In this document: piece after piece, positions 50,001-62,357 of the stretch
Numbering within the stretch: position 1 is the stretch's first letter
How the letters are laid out: every line of letters starts with the position of its first letter
Assembly (NCBI GenBank): GCA_028023455.1
Contig: JAQFVV010013376.1
Span: 62,001 to 126,000, forward strand
Direction of reading: 5' to 3'
Length of the DNA: 64,000 bases
Origin: Epiperipatus broadwayi
Taxonomy: Eukaryota; Onychophora; Udeonychophora; Euonychophora; Peripatidae
Made by a program: the position numbers and the translations under genes
Notes under the pieces: model-generated
The model's input: the letters and a program-made list of their open reading frames with translations, nothing else
Database searches by the model: none
What the model was told of the DNA's origin: nothing

Positions 50001-50440
50001 TGAAAATGTATTTTCATAAAATATTGGAAAAACCATATTTAAGATTAATAGCTAACATTTCATTAAAAGCATTGTATTTATTTTAATTTTTAAAAAAGCT
50101 GATATAGAATGAAGTACCCTTCTTTCTGCACTCCCTTCTTTAGCAAGTAATATCATTCATAAAAAAGTTTGCAATATCAAAGGTAGGAGTTTCTTACTAT
50201 ATTCATTTAAATAACCAAGAAGAAGCTTCTATATTTGAAAATTTAGACATCTTCATGTATGATTGCTGCAAAATCAATAGGAAAACAATGAGACAATTTA
50301 TCTCCACTGACTTTATCAAAGACTGAATTCATGTTTTAAATGAAGTTTTATGGCAAGTTGAAAATTATGACTAGATTTGTCATACAATACATACAGATTC
50401 TTTATTGTGTTTATATAAATATATTATAACAGTAAGGCTT
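47005..50440. other. AT-rich region without a recognised gene
   Basis: No open frame with a known domain, no clear repeat. Homopolymer A/T and short (TA)n only. Confidence 0.45.
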
Positions 50441-50760
50441 TTTCACAGAAGAGGGGGAACACATCTCACTATGGACAAACCTAAGGTCTTTGGGTAAGAT
50501 GCTGTGAATGTCATAATGAAGTACCTAACCTATGATCATATCTACCTCCAATGGGCTAGCTCTGAGTTTACACATTAAATTTAGATACAATTTGGACTAG
50601 TTTATCTATACCTCACTTCTCTTTTGAATTCCATTATGCCTCAGTATTCAAACTATGCCTTCAGCTCTCTTCAGGGATGAATTTACATTAGATATTTACT
50701 ACTTCATCTCTATAAGGTTCCAAGTGACTTAAAAGATCCATCCCAACATATTACTGTATT
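50441..50760. other. Less AT-rich block, nature unknown
   Basis: Base composition is nearer 35-40% G+C by eye, unlike the flanks. No frame on either strand stays open for long and no protein motif is recognised. It may be an old transposon fragment or an exon remnant. Confidence 0.25.
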
Positions 50761-52644
50761 ATTATATAAAAATGAAATGTGTGTGTTGATGAGTCAACAT
50801 ATAAATAATTTTGATAAACTAGAGACCAATTTAATGAAAATCAAGTTAACAACATTTATTTATATAACAAAACAAAAATTCAAAACTTTTAAACATGGCA
50901 GAATAATATAATTATACATATCAAAAATGTATTTCTACTATAGCAGCAATTAAATGTTTTCACTATTTTAACCCTTACCCATGGTGGAAGTACATATCAT
51001 GGCACTAATTATTTACAATGTAAATTTTAAAAATCTTTTATTAAATTGACTGCGAAGCTGACTAATTTGTAATATTGTACAAGTATATTTATAATAGCTT
51101 CATCATTCAATTCCAGTCATTGCTGCTCCATTTTCTTGGGTACCCCTCTATGTACAATTCCCTAAAGTTGATAGGAAAGAGCATCTGCACAGATTATTAG
51201 TCATTTATATTGAAAAAATAAAAATAAACAATTGTTAATTAACTATAAAACAAACACAAACTGTCCTGTAGAAGTGTATCTTCTTAATATGGAATAGTAT
51301 CAAAAAAATCTTACCTCATTCCATATAATGATGATGATCAAATGTCAAGTCACCATAAAGTGAAAGTTTACTAAGCTTTATTTAACATAAAAATAAATCT
51401 AATTTAATAATTCCCCCTTTTCAATTTCTTGCTTTCAGGCATAATGAACTTTTTCAAGTTTTAGACATGTTTAAGCTATCAAGTATGGAGATAAAATAAA
51501 ACTAGAATTTTTACAAACAATATAAATAAATAACATATAATAAATCAAAATGTTCATTAATTTATCTTGGTTAATGTCCATAAGCTTAGCAATAATGCCT
51601 CTTATGGATACAGTCTATTTCTTTTTGGGTCGTCCTTCCTCAATAAGTCATTCATATCATTCACTAAAATTCCTTGGCAACATGCTTGAAATGATGTTTC
51701 CATTTTCTGCAATTACTTTCCTTCTGGATCCATTTAGACACTTATTGTAGGACTTATGATGTCTCTTTAGGCATTATATAAACAAATAGATTAAATCATC
51801 ACACTTCTATGGTAGGACTGTGGCAAGCCCTCTGACAATATTAATTTAGCCAGAATACATTGTATAGCAGTTCATAATAGATTTACTCTTTCTTAATTTA
51901 CTATTTGGCATTTAATGGTTTGTTTAAGAAAAAATTACTTCCTCATTTATATATATGCTAGTAATATTTTACTTCTTTTTTCTTCATGTTCGAATAATAG
52001 TGCAGTTTTTATTTTTAAATTTCAATTTAAAATCAGTTCAGTTCTTTTGTCAAACTGTATAAATTTATCAAACTTTTCTCTGTTTAAATGTGGTTTACAA
52101 TTTCTTATAATTTTGTGCTATGAAGATTATATGAATAATTTGGAATGTTCAAACAAGTCATCCATCTTGTCTTGGATTCAAATATTCGATGTTTAAAAGT
52201 TGGCTTTGTACAGTTCTTATATCATTTGAAGAACAACAAAAGATGACAGAAATAAACTGGGTTTGCTTTTATACTATGCTTGTTTTCCGGTGTTTAATAT
52301 ACCAGCATTTCCATTTCTTTTTCTATTGCTGTGGCTATCTATTGTTGTGTGTATTGTAGTTAAAAAATAAAATTATATAATAGAATTCTACTTTTATCTT
52401 TCATACTTGGTTGCCTAGTGATTGGCTTGGCATTAAACCATCACTATGTCCACTAAGTCTAAGTCTTTATTTATGACATTCAACACATTTATAAATAACT
52501 CATTGTTGGTATATATATATATATATAGGAAGGATTTCTTTAACCGATTTTTTTATTTCTCATTAAACAAGGGAAATTAGTTGATTGTGACATTTGTTTA
52601 ATGTAGTACTTAATAACGCAAACATTAATCATATATATATATAT
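50761..52644. other. AT-rich region; possible old transposon fragment at 51.55-51.75 kb
   Basis: The minus strand at 51750-51560 contains, across frames, RRKVIAENGNIIS and EEGRPKKKIDCIHKRH, which looks protein-derived but which I do not recognise. (TA)n lies at about 52509-52528 and 52630-52646. The rest is featureless. Confidence 0.3.
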
Positions 52645-52785
52645 ATGAAAAACAAAAAACACAAGTTAAAAACTTGCATACGCTTGTATTTATGACAATA
52701 GATGGCGTTATACCAAAAACACCTTCAAGCGTTTGTTTACATAAACGTCAGAGCGAGTATTTCACTATCTCTAACTTAATTTCCA

Positions 52786-52829
52786 CCTTCATATAATGAT
52801 TTCAAGCTATTTGCTATCGTCAGTGAAGG
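52786..52829 (-). ncRNA. Hammerhead ribozyme, array unit 1
   Basis: Minus strand: stem I CCUUCA/UGAAGG, CUGACGA, stem II AGC-AAAUA-GCU, GAAA, then AUCAUUAU-A. Stem III keeps two pairs because G has become U here. Cleavage is predicted after the A at plus 52792. Confidence 0.7.
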
Positions 52830-53186
52830 ACAGGATTAAGAAACTAGATCTAAAACACAAACTCTGAGCGTTTAAGAAACAGTTTCTATTCAGCTTGCGA
52901 GCGTGAATCTTTTAGACACGTAATGTCTTCAAACTCAGCATCGCATGCCAGATAGCTATATGGGTCTGATATCAGTTCAGCATCACCACATAGTAGAAGT
53001 CTCTGCAATATATATCATTGCAAGAAAGATCTCAAAGGTACATTTATGAAAAACAAAAAACACAAGTTAAAAACTTGCATATGCTTGTATTTATGACAAT
53101 AGATGGCGTTATACCAAAAACACCTTCAAGTGTTTGTTTACATAAACGTCAGAGCGAGTATTTCACTATCTCTAACTTAATTTCCA

Positions 53187-53230
53187 CCTTCATATCATGA
53201 TTTCAAGCTATTTGCTATCGTCAGTGAAAG
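53187..53230 (-). ncRNA. Hammerhead ribozyme, array unit 2
   Basis: Minus strand: stem I CUUUCA/UGAAGG (one U-G wobble), CUGACGA, stem II AGC-AAAUA-GCU, GAAA, stem III AUC/GAU with a 2 nt loop, triplet AUA. All core bases are present. Confidence 0.75.
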
Positions 53231-53587
53231 ACAGGATTAAGAAACTAGATCTAAAACACAAACTCTGAGCATTTAAGAAACAGTTTCTATTCAGCTTGCA
53301 AGCGTGAATCTTTTAGACACGTAATGTCTTCAAATTTAGCATCGCATGCCAGATAGCTACATGGGTCTGATATCAGTTCAGCATCACCACATAGTAGAAG
53401 TCTCTGCAATATATATCATTGCAAGAAAGACCTCAAAGGTACATTTATGAAAAACAAAAAACACAAGTTAAAAACTTGCATATGCTTGTATTTATGACAA
53501 TAGATGGCGTTATACCAAAAACACCTTCAAGTGTTTGTTTACATAAACATCAGAGCGAGTATTTCACTATCTCTAACTTAATTTCCA

Positions 53588-53631
53588 CCTTCATATCATG
53601 ATTTCAAGCTATTTGCTATCGTCAGTGAAGG
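53588..53631 (-). ncRNA. Hammerhead ribozyme, array unit 3 (consensus)
   Basis: Minus strand: stem I CCUUCA/UGAAGG, six Watson-Crick pairs; CUGACGA; stem II AGC-AAAUA-GCU with a U-U mismatch at the base; GAAA; stem III AUC/GAU, 2 nt loop; triplet AUA. Best preserved copy in the array. Confidence 0.8.
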
Positions 53632-54346
53632 ACAGGATTAAGAAACTAGATCTAAACCACAAACTTAAGAAACAGTTTCTATTCAGCTTGTAAGCGTGAA
53701 TCTTTTAGACATGTAATGTCTTCAAACTCAGCATCGCATGCCAGATAGCTACATGGGTCTGATATCAGTTCAGCATCACCACATAGTAGAAGTCTCTGCA
53801 ATATATATCATTGCAAGAAAGACCTCAAAGGTACATTTATGAAAAACAAAAAACACAAGTTAAAAACTTGCATACACTTGTATTTATGACAATAAATGGC
53901 ATTATACCAAAAGCACCTTCAAGTGTTTGTTTACATAAACGTCAGAGCGAGTATTTCACTATCTCTAACTTGAAACCATGATATGAAGGTGGAAATTAAG
54001 TTACAGATAGTGAAATACTCACTCTGACATTTATGTAAACAAACGCTTGAAGGTGGTTTTGGTATAACGCCATCTATTGTCATAAATACAAGCATATGCA
54101 AGTTTTTAACTTGTGTTTTTTGTTTTTCATAAATGTACCTTTGAGGTCTTTCTTGCAATGATATATATTGCAGAGACTTCTACTATGTGGTGATGCTGAA
54201 CTGATATCAGACCCATGTAGCTATCTGGCATGCGATGCTGAGTTTGAAGACATTACGTGTCTGAAAGATTCACGCTTGCAAGCTGAATAGAAACTGTTTC
54301 TTAAACACTCAGAGTTTGTGTTTTATATCTAGTTTCTTAATCCTGT

Positions 54347-54390
54347 CCTTCACTGACGATAGAAAATAGCTTGAAATCATGATATGAAGG
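54347..54390 (+). ncRNA. Hammerhead ribozyme, inverted array unit
   Basis: Plus strand: CCUUCA (54347-54352), CUGACGA (54353-54359), UAGAAAAUAGCUU (one stem II pair lost, C to A), GAAA, AUC/GAU and UGAAGG (54385-54390). Confidence 0.7.
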
Positions 54391-54715
54391 TGGAAATTAA
54401 GTTAGAGATAGTGAAATACTCGCTCTGACATTTATGTAAACAAACGCTTGAAGGTGTTTTTGGTATAACGCCATCTATTGTCATATATATATATATATAT
54501 ATATAGTTAAAAAATGGTAGTACATATTCAACTATCTGTTATTTAAGCTCAAGTTTTAACTGGATTTGATCTGGTAGTGTTGATGAATAAAGGCTGTTTT
54601 TGATAGGATTGTAAGCTACCCTTACATCTTCTATATTAAAATGAAAATTTTCATGTGCTACAGATCTAAATGAAATGTTATCTGGGTACAACTATGTATA
54701 ATTTATTGTATATAT

Positions 54716-57700
54716 TGTGCCCTTTTGTATGGGTCACCATTTGATTTTTGTGCTAATCTATTAAAAATTTTAAATTTAAGATATATTTGAATATGTGATG
54801 TTAATTTTGCTTATGGTAATATTTCAAAAGGTTTAATTAAAGCAATCTATGAGTATTTGATATGTGAAATTGTGCTGATATTGTGAGAGACATTTTAAAT
54901 GATGATGATTATAATATATAGTTGGGAAAAATGGCCATAATCAATACTGCATTAATATATTTAATAAATAGGTATTTCAAGCTAAAAGTGTTTAAAAGAC
55001 AAGTAAAATTAAATGCATATATTTATTGTTGATAAAATAAAATTATAAAAGAATATAAATATTTTTAATTATTGTAAGTACTTAAATAGAATATTAATAT
55101 TTTATTTTAATAATATCGAATAATTATTTTAAAATCTGTTATAATATCTTGTTTATTTAGAAAATATTTATTTTAAAAAAAAATGCAATTGTTAGTTTAT
55201 TTTTAGACTATGACAAGCGTTTCTTGTGTTGTAAAGAACAGATGTTAGTTAGATATGCACACACATGCTTGGAAGTTATTTAATAAAGTTGTAAAACTAT
55301 TTTAAAAATTATGTTGTAAAATTTATAAATAATACGTGAGTTATCACGAGATAAAAATAAAGATATTCAATGTGAAATATTAGATCTGATTTTAAAATAT
55401 TGCTTTAAAAATATGACGTATAAAAAAAGACTTAGTTTATTTAAAATAATGTTATAAAAGTTAAAATTAAAATCAAGTAAGTAAGAATGTTTTAAAAGAA
55501 TGTTTAATAGATTTAAATAAACGATAAAGATTATTTTAGAAATTTAATAATGTAGTAAACATTAAATATTAAATAAGCCATTATTTATTTTAATTTTGTG
55601 TTGTTGGTAAATATGTAAATAAGCCAGCAAAGTTGATTGTTTAATCTACCAATCAAATGGGAAGTTTCTTCCGGTATAAAAGCTCAGTTCAATTGTTAGG
55701 AGGGGACTCTGTGATTGAATTTTTAAGTTAATTGTATTTAAAAAAATAGCTAAGTAAATTTTATAGACGCTTTTAAAATCATTTTTCAAAATTATAAGAG
55801 TGTCTTGTAAATAATTTATAAAAGTTTTAAATGATAAGTATGCAGTGTTAATTCAATTTTTCCCTATCATTCGTCTCTATTAAGCTCAATTTACAAGCAA
55901 ATAATCATGGGAACATCATATATAGTGAAAATATATCGGAAACTTTATACTAGAAGTATGATAAACGCTGGATTAATTTGGACAATTACGAGATGGAGAA
56001 AAGTAGTATTTTGGACAGTATATAATTTTAAAAGCTAATTACTATTGACTATTAGAAAATAGATATTTTAAAGAATAAAATACTTCTTTATGAAGAAAGT
56101 ATTTTTGCAAGCTATAAATTTAAATATATCTTAAGTAAAGATATTAGAAATAAAAGTAGTTTTATAAATACTTGCCTTGTTAAGTCTTTATGTTTAAAAG
56201 ACTGAATATTGACAATTTTGGAAGGCAAATAAATTGAAAATATAATTAGCTAAAAGTCTTAATATAATAAAAATTATTATATTGAAATAATTTAAACGCT
56301 GGTCGTTTTAGATGAAGAAGCTTGTTCTTACCTGGATATTTTGTTAAGAAATGCGCAAGTAATACGTGGACATCCCAGTTAATTTAAAATAATTAAATGA
56401 TAATTTTTCATAAACTATAGACTAGTTTAAGATAATAACTTTAAATAATATTTTTAAAGAACTGAATCCGGATCAGATAAACTATTTTAATTTAGTATAT
56501 TTTATGGAAGAACTGATTAATTTTATTTTATTTTATAAGAACATTTTTTTCATTTTTCATAAACTTTTAAAAAACACGTGATGGACCGGAAAACGGAAAT
56601 GGTGTTTTAGTGAATGTGTACCTAGGATTTAAGAACTATTATGGTGAAAAGAAGACATCGCTGGAGTTACGTAATATGAATTCTATTTTATTTATCTAAT
56701 ATAAAATTTAAATATTATTAATCTATTAAAAATAAGATAGGTACATTTCTTAAATAATAACTAAAAATAATATAATGATTAATTGCATAAGTTTATTTTA
56801 TAATTAATATAACACAGAATATTTTAAAGAATGATCGTGAGTGTAAATGTGAATTATTTTATGAAGCTGTAATTCCGAAGAATATTGGAAGATGGACTGT
56901 ACATTAAATCATTATTGATGGTAAAAATTGTAATAATAATAATTTTTATGTATTTAATATGTTTTCTTTAGATCAACCAAATATTATGTTATTTTTTTTG
57001 AATGAATGTATAAATATTTTAAAAATACACATACATTATATTGGCAGTGACAGTTTTATTTAAATATGCATAATTTGAATTTATGATATAAATACGATGC
57101 AACATTACATAAGAAGCTTAGAAATAATTATATGATTCTTTCATAGATAAATTTTAATATTGTTATTTTATGTTATAGTATCAGAATTATATTTATTATT
57201 CATAAGTAATTATTTTATTGCAAGTTAGGAAGAGATTTTAAAGCCTATATTTTATTTTTGTTTTATTGGATAAATTAAATTAAGTTTTATGTAGAAGTTT
57301 ATATTTGGATTGAAGATTTACCGAATATAGATGATGAAGTATAGATATTTTGGATGATTAGTATTTATTTAAAGTTGAAGGTTGTTTTTCCGGAAGTTTT
57401 GAAATAAGTTAAAGGATGCTTTGTAGATAGAAAATTTATTAAGAAGGAGTAGAATAACACATAAAATAGAGTAATAATTTCACATAGAAAAGAATCATAG
57501 AATTTATCTAATATAATATTTTATGAATTTGAAATTGATGAATAATTTAAATATTATTATTTTAACAATACATATATGTAATGCATATTTGATAAAACAT
57601 GTAGCATGAATTACATTAAATGAAATATAAATTATAATCAGTTATTTTTTTTATTACATTACAAAGATACATTAGTTTATACATATATGCTATTAAAGTA

Positions 57701-58978
57701 ATGCTGATATTAAAGTGAACACATGTTAATACATTATGAAATAGATAACAATAATACTTAAATGATGTAGCAATTTAATTAGTAAAGTTTAATTGTTTAC
57801 ATATGCTACATAAATATTGTTTTATATAAATTTTTCTGTATAATAATTGAAGTTCATTGATATTTATTTAAAGTCTAAGTTTTGAAAATATACTTCAATG
57901 CTATTAGTACAGCATTTTAAAAAATGTATAGATTATTTAGTAGGAGTATGAGATAATAACAGTGCAAACATCTTGTATTATTATTTTCTTATTTTTATTT
58001 TTCTTTGTTTTTCTAATTTGAACTGTAAATATTGTAAATAAATTCTTGATTAAAGTTAATGTAAATAAATTTGTTTAATTTGTTTTAAAAGTGTGTCGAG
58101 TTCATTATTTTGCACCACAGCATTTGACAGCAGATGATTTGAATAAGCATAATATTTGCACAATATGAATTTATTATTAGTATTATAAATAAACACAATA
58201 TTTTCTTGATATCATTTATAAGAATTGATTGACATTAATATATTATATTACAATGGTCATAAGATGGTTATAATACACAATATAAGATTACAGTATTATT
58301 TATTGCCACAGATTATTAAATTATAAGATTTTGATCTATTCCAAAATTAAGATACCATATGAAAATAAAAGATATACACATGATTATTTATTTATTTAAT
58401 ATTAATAATATAATATATTAGATAAGGTTGAGTTATACCCTAAAAGTAGTATTGTTCATTATAATTATTATTAGAATAAGTTAGGTGTATTTAGGTTTGA
58501 TATAAAATCCCTTATCATACTTATTTACATGAGTTATTGTTACTTTATGATAATTAGAAGAGCCTGAGATTATTGAATTATTTTTCCTTAATAAAAGTTG
58601 AGATTTATTTTTATTATTATTAAAGATAATTATTTATTTAAAAGCCATAAAAATGCTGTAGATGTAGTAATAAGATAATGAGGAGGTAATAGTATTTTTT
58701 ATGCCATTGAGACAATGTGTTTGGAAGATATTGACTCAATGTAAATCTACTTACTACTTTGTAACTTTACTTCACAGTCTCATAATTTTAATAAATACTT
58801 ATTTAATTAATACATACTATAGAATTATATTGATTTTAATAATTGATAATAAATTTTATTGGAATATAATAATATAAAAGTATATTAAAGTTAAACATGC
58901 AAATTTTAACTGAGGATTATAATTTAATTGAGCTAGTCGTATTTCAAATTATATTATATATCGAGAAGTAAGGGTACA
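54716..58978 (+). mobile_element. 4.3 kb LTR-like or TIR-bounded non-coding repeat, copy B
   Basis: Starts TGTGCCCTTTTGT at 54716 and ends AGTAAGGGTACA at 58978, with (TA)-rich sequence on both sides. It is homologous over its length to the minus strand of 986-5676 (see that entry for landmarks), but 430 bp shorter. There is no coding potential. At 58085-58135 a less AT-rich segment (gtgtgtcgagttcatt, gcaccacagcatttgac) is matched only loosely in copy A. If it is a solo LTR, it is unusually long for an animal element. If it is a DNA element, no transposase is present and the TSD would be lost in the (TA)n. Confidence 0.75.
55649..55682 (+). promoter_or_regulatory. Internal CCAAT + TATA promoter of copy B
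   Basis: CCAAT (55649-55653) in ctaccaatcaaatgg, then ggtataaaag (55673-55682). Spacing is about 20 bases and the matching place in copy A has the same pair of motifs. It lies about 960 bp from the left end. A transcript would run to the right across about 3.3 kb of repeat. AATAAA-type signals are common there simply because of composition. Confidence 0.5.
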
Positions 58979-59219
58979 ATATATATATATTGTAACAAAA
59001 TTAAATGAGTTCAAAAGATATTATTATATCTGAGTAAAGGAGTCCAATATCAAAATTAAAGGTTGATCAAATTATTAATAACCAGTATTATATGAAATCA
59101 CGTGAAGTGAGTACACTAGTAATTCAATAAAATATAACTCAGGTATACAGGCAGTAGGTCTTATCCACTTTCATTCCTTGGTTTGATGTTAAGTGCATGT
59201 TTAAACAAATACTAAGTGA
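58979..59219. other. Spacer after copy B
   Basis: Begins with the (TA)n flank of the element. No further homology to the flank of copy A, which supports 58978 as a real element end. No gene is seen. Confidence 0.5.
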
Positions 59220-59335
59220 ATATGGTCTAGCAGGGCGCCACTAGATTATCTGAATCTAGACACGGTTATATCTGATAACCTTTCACATGTACCGGGTTTG
59301 AATCCCTTTTTGGTACTTTATTTCTAATAAAAATG
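59220..59335 (+). repeat. tRNA-derived (SINE-like) fragment, type II tRNA-like
   Basis: 'ctagcagggcgccactag' (A-box part), an arm ctagatt...aatctag, a long variable-arm-like hairpin ggttatatctgataacc, and a B box gggtttgaatccc. The form recalls a Leu or Ser tRNA, but the acceptor arm does not pair, so it is a SINE or a tRNA pseudogene. Confidence 0.45.
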
Positions 59336-62254
59336 AGAGATTTTGCTTTTTGAGCCATATCACTAGAAGCACTAATAGTTAGGTAAAAGTAAAACATCTT
59401 TAAACCACAGTGGAGTTCATTGAACATAAATCATTTCTCAGATCTTAACATAACAAATGTGTTTCAATATTTTTATAAGTTCACTAGCTCAGATTATATA
59501 TAACTAATTTAGGATGCAATTCACTCATCCTTGCATGAAATAGATGATGGGATGTGGTTATAATAATACTAAGAAATCACTAAATATTATAAAATCAATA
59601 TTTATTTATGGCCTTTAAACAGTTAAACAGCTCATTAATTAAAACGTTGATGACGATGATGATGATGATAATAATAATGATAATGACAAGGGTTTCAATT
59701 ACAGCTCTAGGACTAAGCCTAAACATAAAACTAATTTTTATAAAGAAATTCCTAATTATTGCTTAATTTTAGCATATTTACTTATATCTTAAATAACTAA
59801 TATTCAACCATTGATGATGATGAATACTCACACTTAACAAAGACTACACTTAATGAAATATATACGCCTCGTTTAATAAAACAAACTAATATTTATTACT
59901 ACATTTCTAACATATACATAAAATTTCTAGATAAATATGAAAACTGACATGAATAATAATAATAATAATTGGTTATATAACAATCCTCAGATTAATTTTA
60001 AGTTCTTCCCCCTTTCCCTTCAAATGTATTTTGTATTAAGTTGGACGTCACATTGACCATGATTTTCACTCCATGAGAAAAGTATTTTAAAAAAATATTA
60101 TCTGCTCATTGGCACACATACTTTAAAATCCAACATGTAAATAGAATGTAAAAAAAAAATGTTAGTAAAATTGAAAGAGCAAGTTTTAGAAAAGAGTTTT
60201 AAATTATTTTCTCCCCCTCCCTTCCAAGCGCTGAAATCTATACTGAACTTGAAACAAAATAATCTAATATTCTAATACTACTCATTATTTCACATTCACT
60301 CCCAATTATACACATATAAAAATATTATTATGTATGTGCGTGTTTTATCCCATGATAACAAAATATTATCTAAAACCAAAATAATAATATATTAGTTAAA
60401 ACTAAAATCATAATACCATAAAAAAAAATTGTTTTACACATTAATATTTTTCATAACTGTAAAATTAATAAACAAATAATTTTCATACATTCAAGATAAT
60501 TTATGAAGCTCAAAGTTATTATTAGTAAGACATTCTTGTTTTAATCGATCTGAATAGTCTTTAAAAGTTCTTTAAATAAAAATATACCACTTTATTGCTA
60601 AAATGTTTATTAAGACTGATATCATAAAGAAAATAGATATAAAAAGTCATATTACCGATCTTTTGTTTGTGGCGAATTTCCAAGGGTTCAAACTTGTCTT
60701 GTATAATGTCTATATTTCTGCAGCTACTATTTCCATTTTATGTGGGAACAATCTCTTTCTTGAGGTGTATAACTATTTGATGATGATGACTCTATTGAGG
60801 TTATTTGCTTTAGTGGACAATTTGGAAATCATTATATTAAATTTTCTTCTCTTCCTGTCAAACATGTGGATGAAATACAGCAGTTGTTTTCCCATTTGTA
60901 AATTTTCTTGAGTTTAAAATCAGTTGTTGTAACAATTAATTGGACTTGATGATTAATATTTATCAGTAGATTAATTCATCTTCTTTGAATGCAGGTGAAT
61001 GCTTTCTTCCTTCTATTAAAAACATCTTATTTCTCTGGTCAGTTGAAAGGTGTAGAATATTATTTTAGACACAACATCTTTTCTTTCCTATGTGATGTGC
61101 AGCTTCCCCAGATGGTCCGGAACCAATGGGACATACATATAATTTTTCTAGCAAGACATTTTTTTTTATATTTTCAGCATTCAATTTGATAGTTTAACAA
61201 TCTGAATCAATCACAATAATCCTAATAATAATTCAAGACAGCTTTTTATATCCAATTTTTAGCTAACTTAACCAATCAGAGATAGCATCACTTGCTATTT
61301 TTGGACAAATTTGTTTTAATTAGATCTCTAATTTATTTTCAACTATATTATTTTTCAACTGAAAAATTTAATCCTTTTTCCAGACACTTTTGTTTAAAAA
61401 AAAAAAAAAATAGACTCAATCCTTATTTCCTTTCTTTTCTTTTTTTTTTTTTTTTTTTTAACACCCAGGTAACACTTCAAATCTTTGAGCTTCCTTCTTT
61501 AGATCTTGAGATAAGACAATTTCACAATTATAGTTCTGACCCATTATAAGCTTCCAAAGTGAAAAACAATTATTTACAAAAAAAAAATTGCTACAAAGAT
61601 TGATATCTGATTAAACAGATTTCCTCTTTTAACAAACAATTGTACAAAAAAATAATTTAACAGATTTAATACTTCCTTTTCTTTCAATATTTAGGAAATG
61701 TAAAATTTTGTATGTAATGTACACACATCCTTCATTCTTTCAAATCATTCATAAACTAACCTTAAATACTATAATTGCTAGCTTAGTAATTATAACCCAA
61801 TTATTTAATTAAATCTGTAACTTTTAAATCCCAATTATAATTAAAGAAAAGCAAAATAAAAGCATAGAATAAAATATTAGAATTGATCAAGCATAGGTTA
61901 GTTTTAAAGAAAGTTAAAATGTTTAATATTTGAAATATAAAACAATTAAATAATTTACACATACATTGCCTATATGTATGCATTATAACTTTGCTTTTTA
62001 AAGAAAAATTAAATATTAAATAGTTTAAATGTGTGTATTACCTTTCTATCAACACACAAACAAGTAAAGCATGTAATTGTTGACCCATTCTTTCTCTGTT
62101 TAAAGCTTTTAGAACTGGACCTTGTAGGGTTTGAACTTGGATGCCCTACAGCTTCATTTATGATTATATAAAAATGTGATGATGATTTTTGGTTTACCTT
62201 TTCTACATGCACATTACTATAAATTTAGCTAGTGACTAAAATGTAATGGCACAA
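59336..62254. other. AT-rich region without a recognised gene
   Basis: A (GAT)n/(AAT)n microsatellite lies at about 59646-59690. Open frames at 60603-60911, 60989-61189 and 61292-61549 have no known domain. The minus strand at 61140-61090 reads SHWFRTIWGSCTSH in a slightly less AT-rich patch, not recognised. A T24-type run is at about 61439-61460. A B-box-like minus-strand sequence lies near 62120-62145. Confidence 0.35.
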
Positions 62255-62280
62255 TATATATATATATATATATATTGTAA
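62255..62280. repeat. (TA)n microsatellite
   Basis: A palindromic 'acaatatat...atattgt' block of the same kind that flanks copies A and B, but without the TGTACCC element end. Confidence 0.8.
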
Positions 62281-62330
62281 TTGGATGGGGGGATCAGGGT
62301 GGAAAAGATGGGGGTCATAAGGTTGTACCT

Positions 62331-62357
62331 GGAGTGATGGCAAATCACCATCACTCC
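62331..62357. other. Perfect 10 bp hairpin
   Basis: ggagtgatgg and ccatcactcc around a 7 nt loop (caaatca). It follows a G-rich patch (ggatggggggatcagggtgg). Function unknown; it may be the end of a small transposon. Confidence 0.5.

Larger units (their letters stand above)
52645..54483. repeat. Array of ~400 bp hammerhead-bearing units, direct then inverted (family 1)
   Basis: Direct units start at 52645, 53046 and 53447 (periods 401 and 401) and 53839 (the previous unit is 392 because of a 9 bp deletion). The fourth is cut off near 53970, where the sequence turns round: a partial inverted unit to about 54128, then an almost complete inverted unit to 54483. Units differ at only a few positions. 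Both outer ends lie in (TA)n. Each full unit has one hammerhead on the strand opposite to 'atgaaaaacaaaaaacac'. The 60-codon open frames that repeat with the unit have no coding support. By analogy with animal retrozymes, transcripts would self-cleave to ~400 nt RNAs that could circularise; this is inference. Confidence 0.9.

Noticed and set aside
53018-54158. 60-75 codon frames repeated three times direct and once inverted in the 400 bp array
   Set aside because: They recur only because the unit recurs. They mostly rely on non-ATG starts, show no domain, and the changes between units are not biased to silent sites. The hammerhead lies on the other strand.
59225-59320. tRNA-Leu or tRNA-Ser gene
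   Set aside because: Variable-arm and T-arm-like parts exist, but the acceptor stem does not pair and the anticodon loop lacks U33.
60603-60911. 102-codon hydrophobic frame as a membrane protein gene
   Set aside because: T-rich DNA gives such frames by chance. No start context, splice sites or domain support it.
61090-61150. Minus-strand GSGPSGEAAH-like phrase as a dinucleotide-binding exon
   Set aside because: The open stretch is short, the rest of the fold is absent and splice sites are not convincing.
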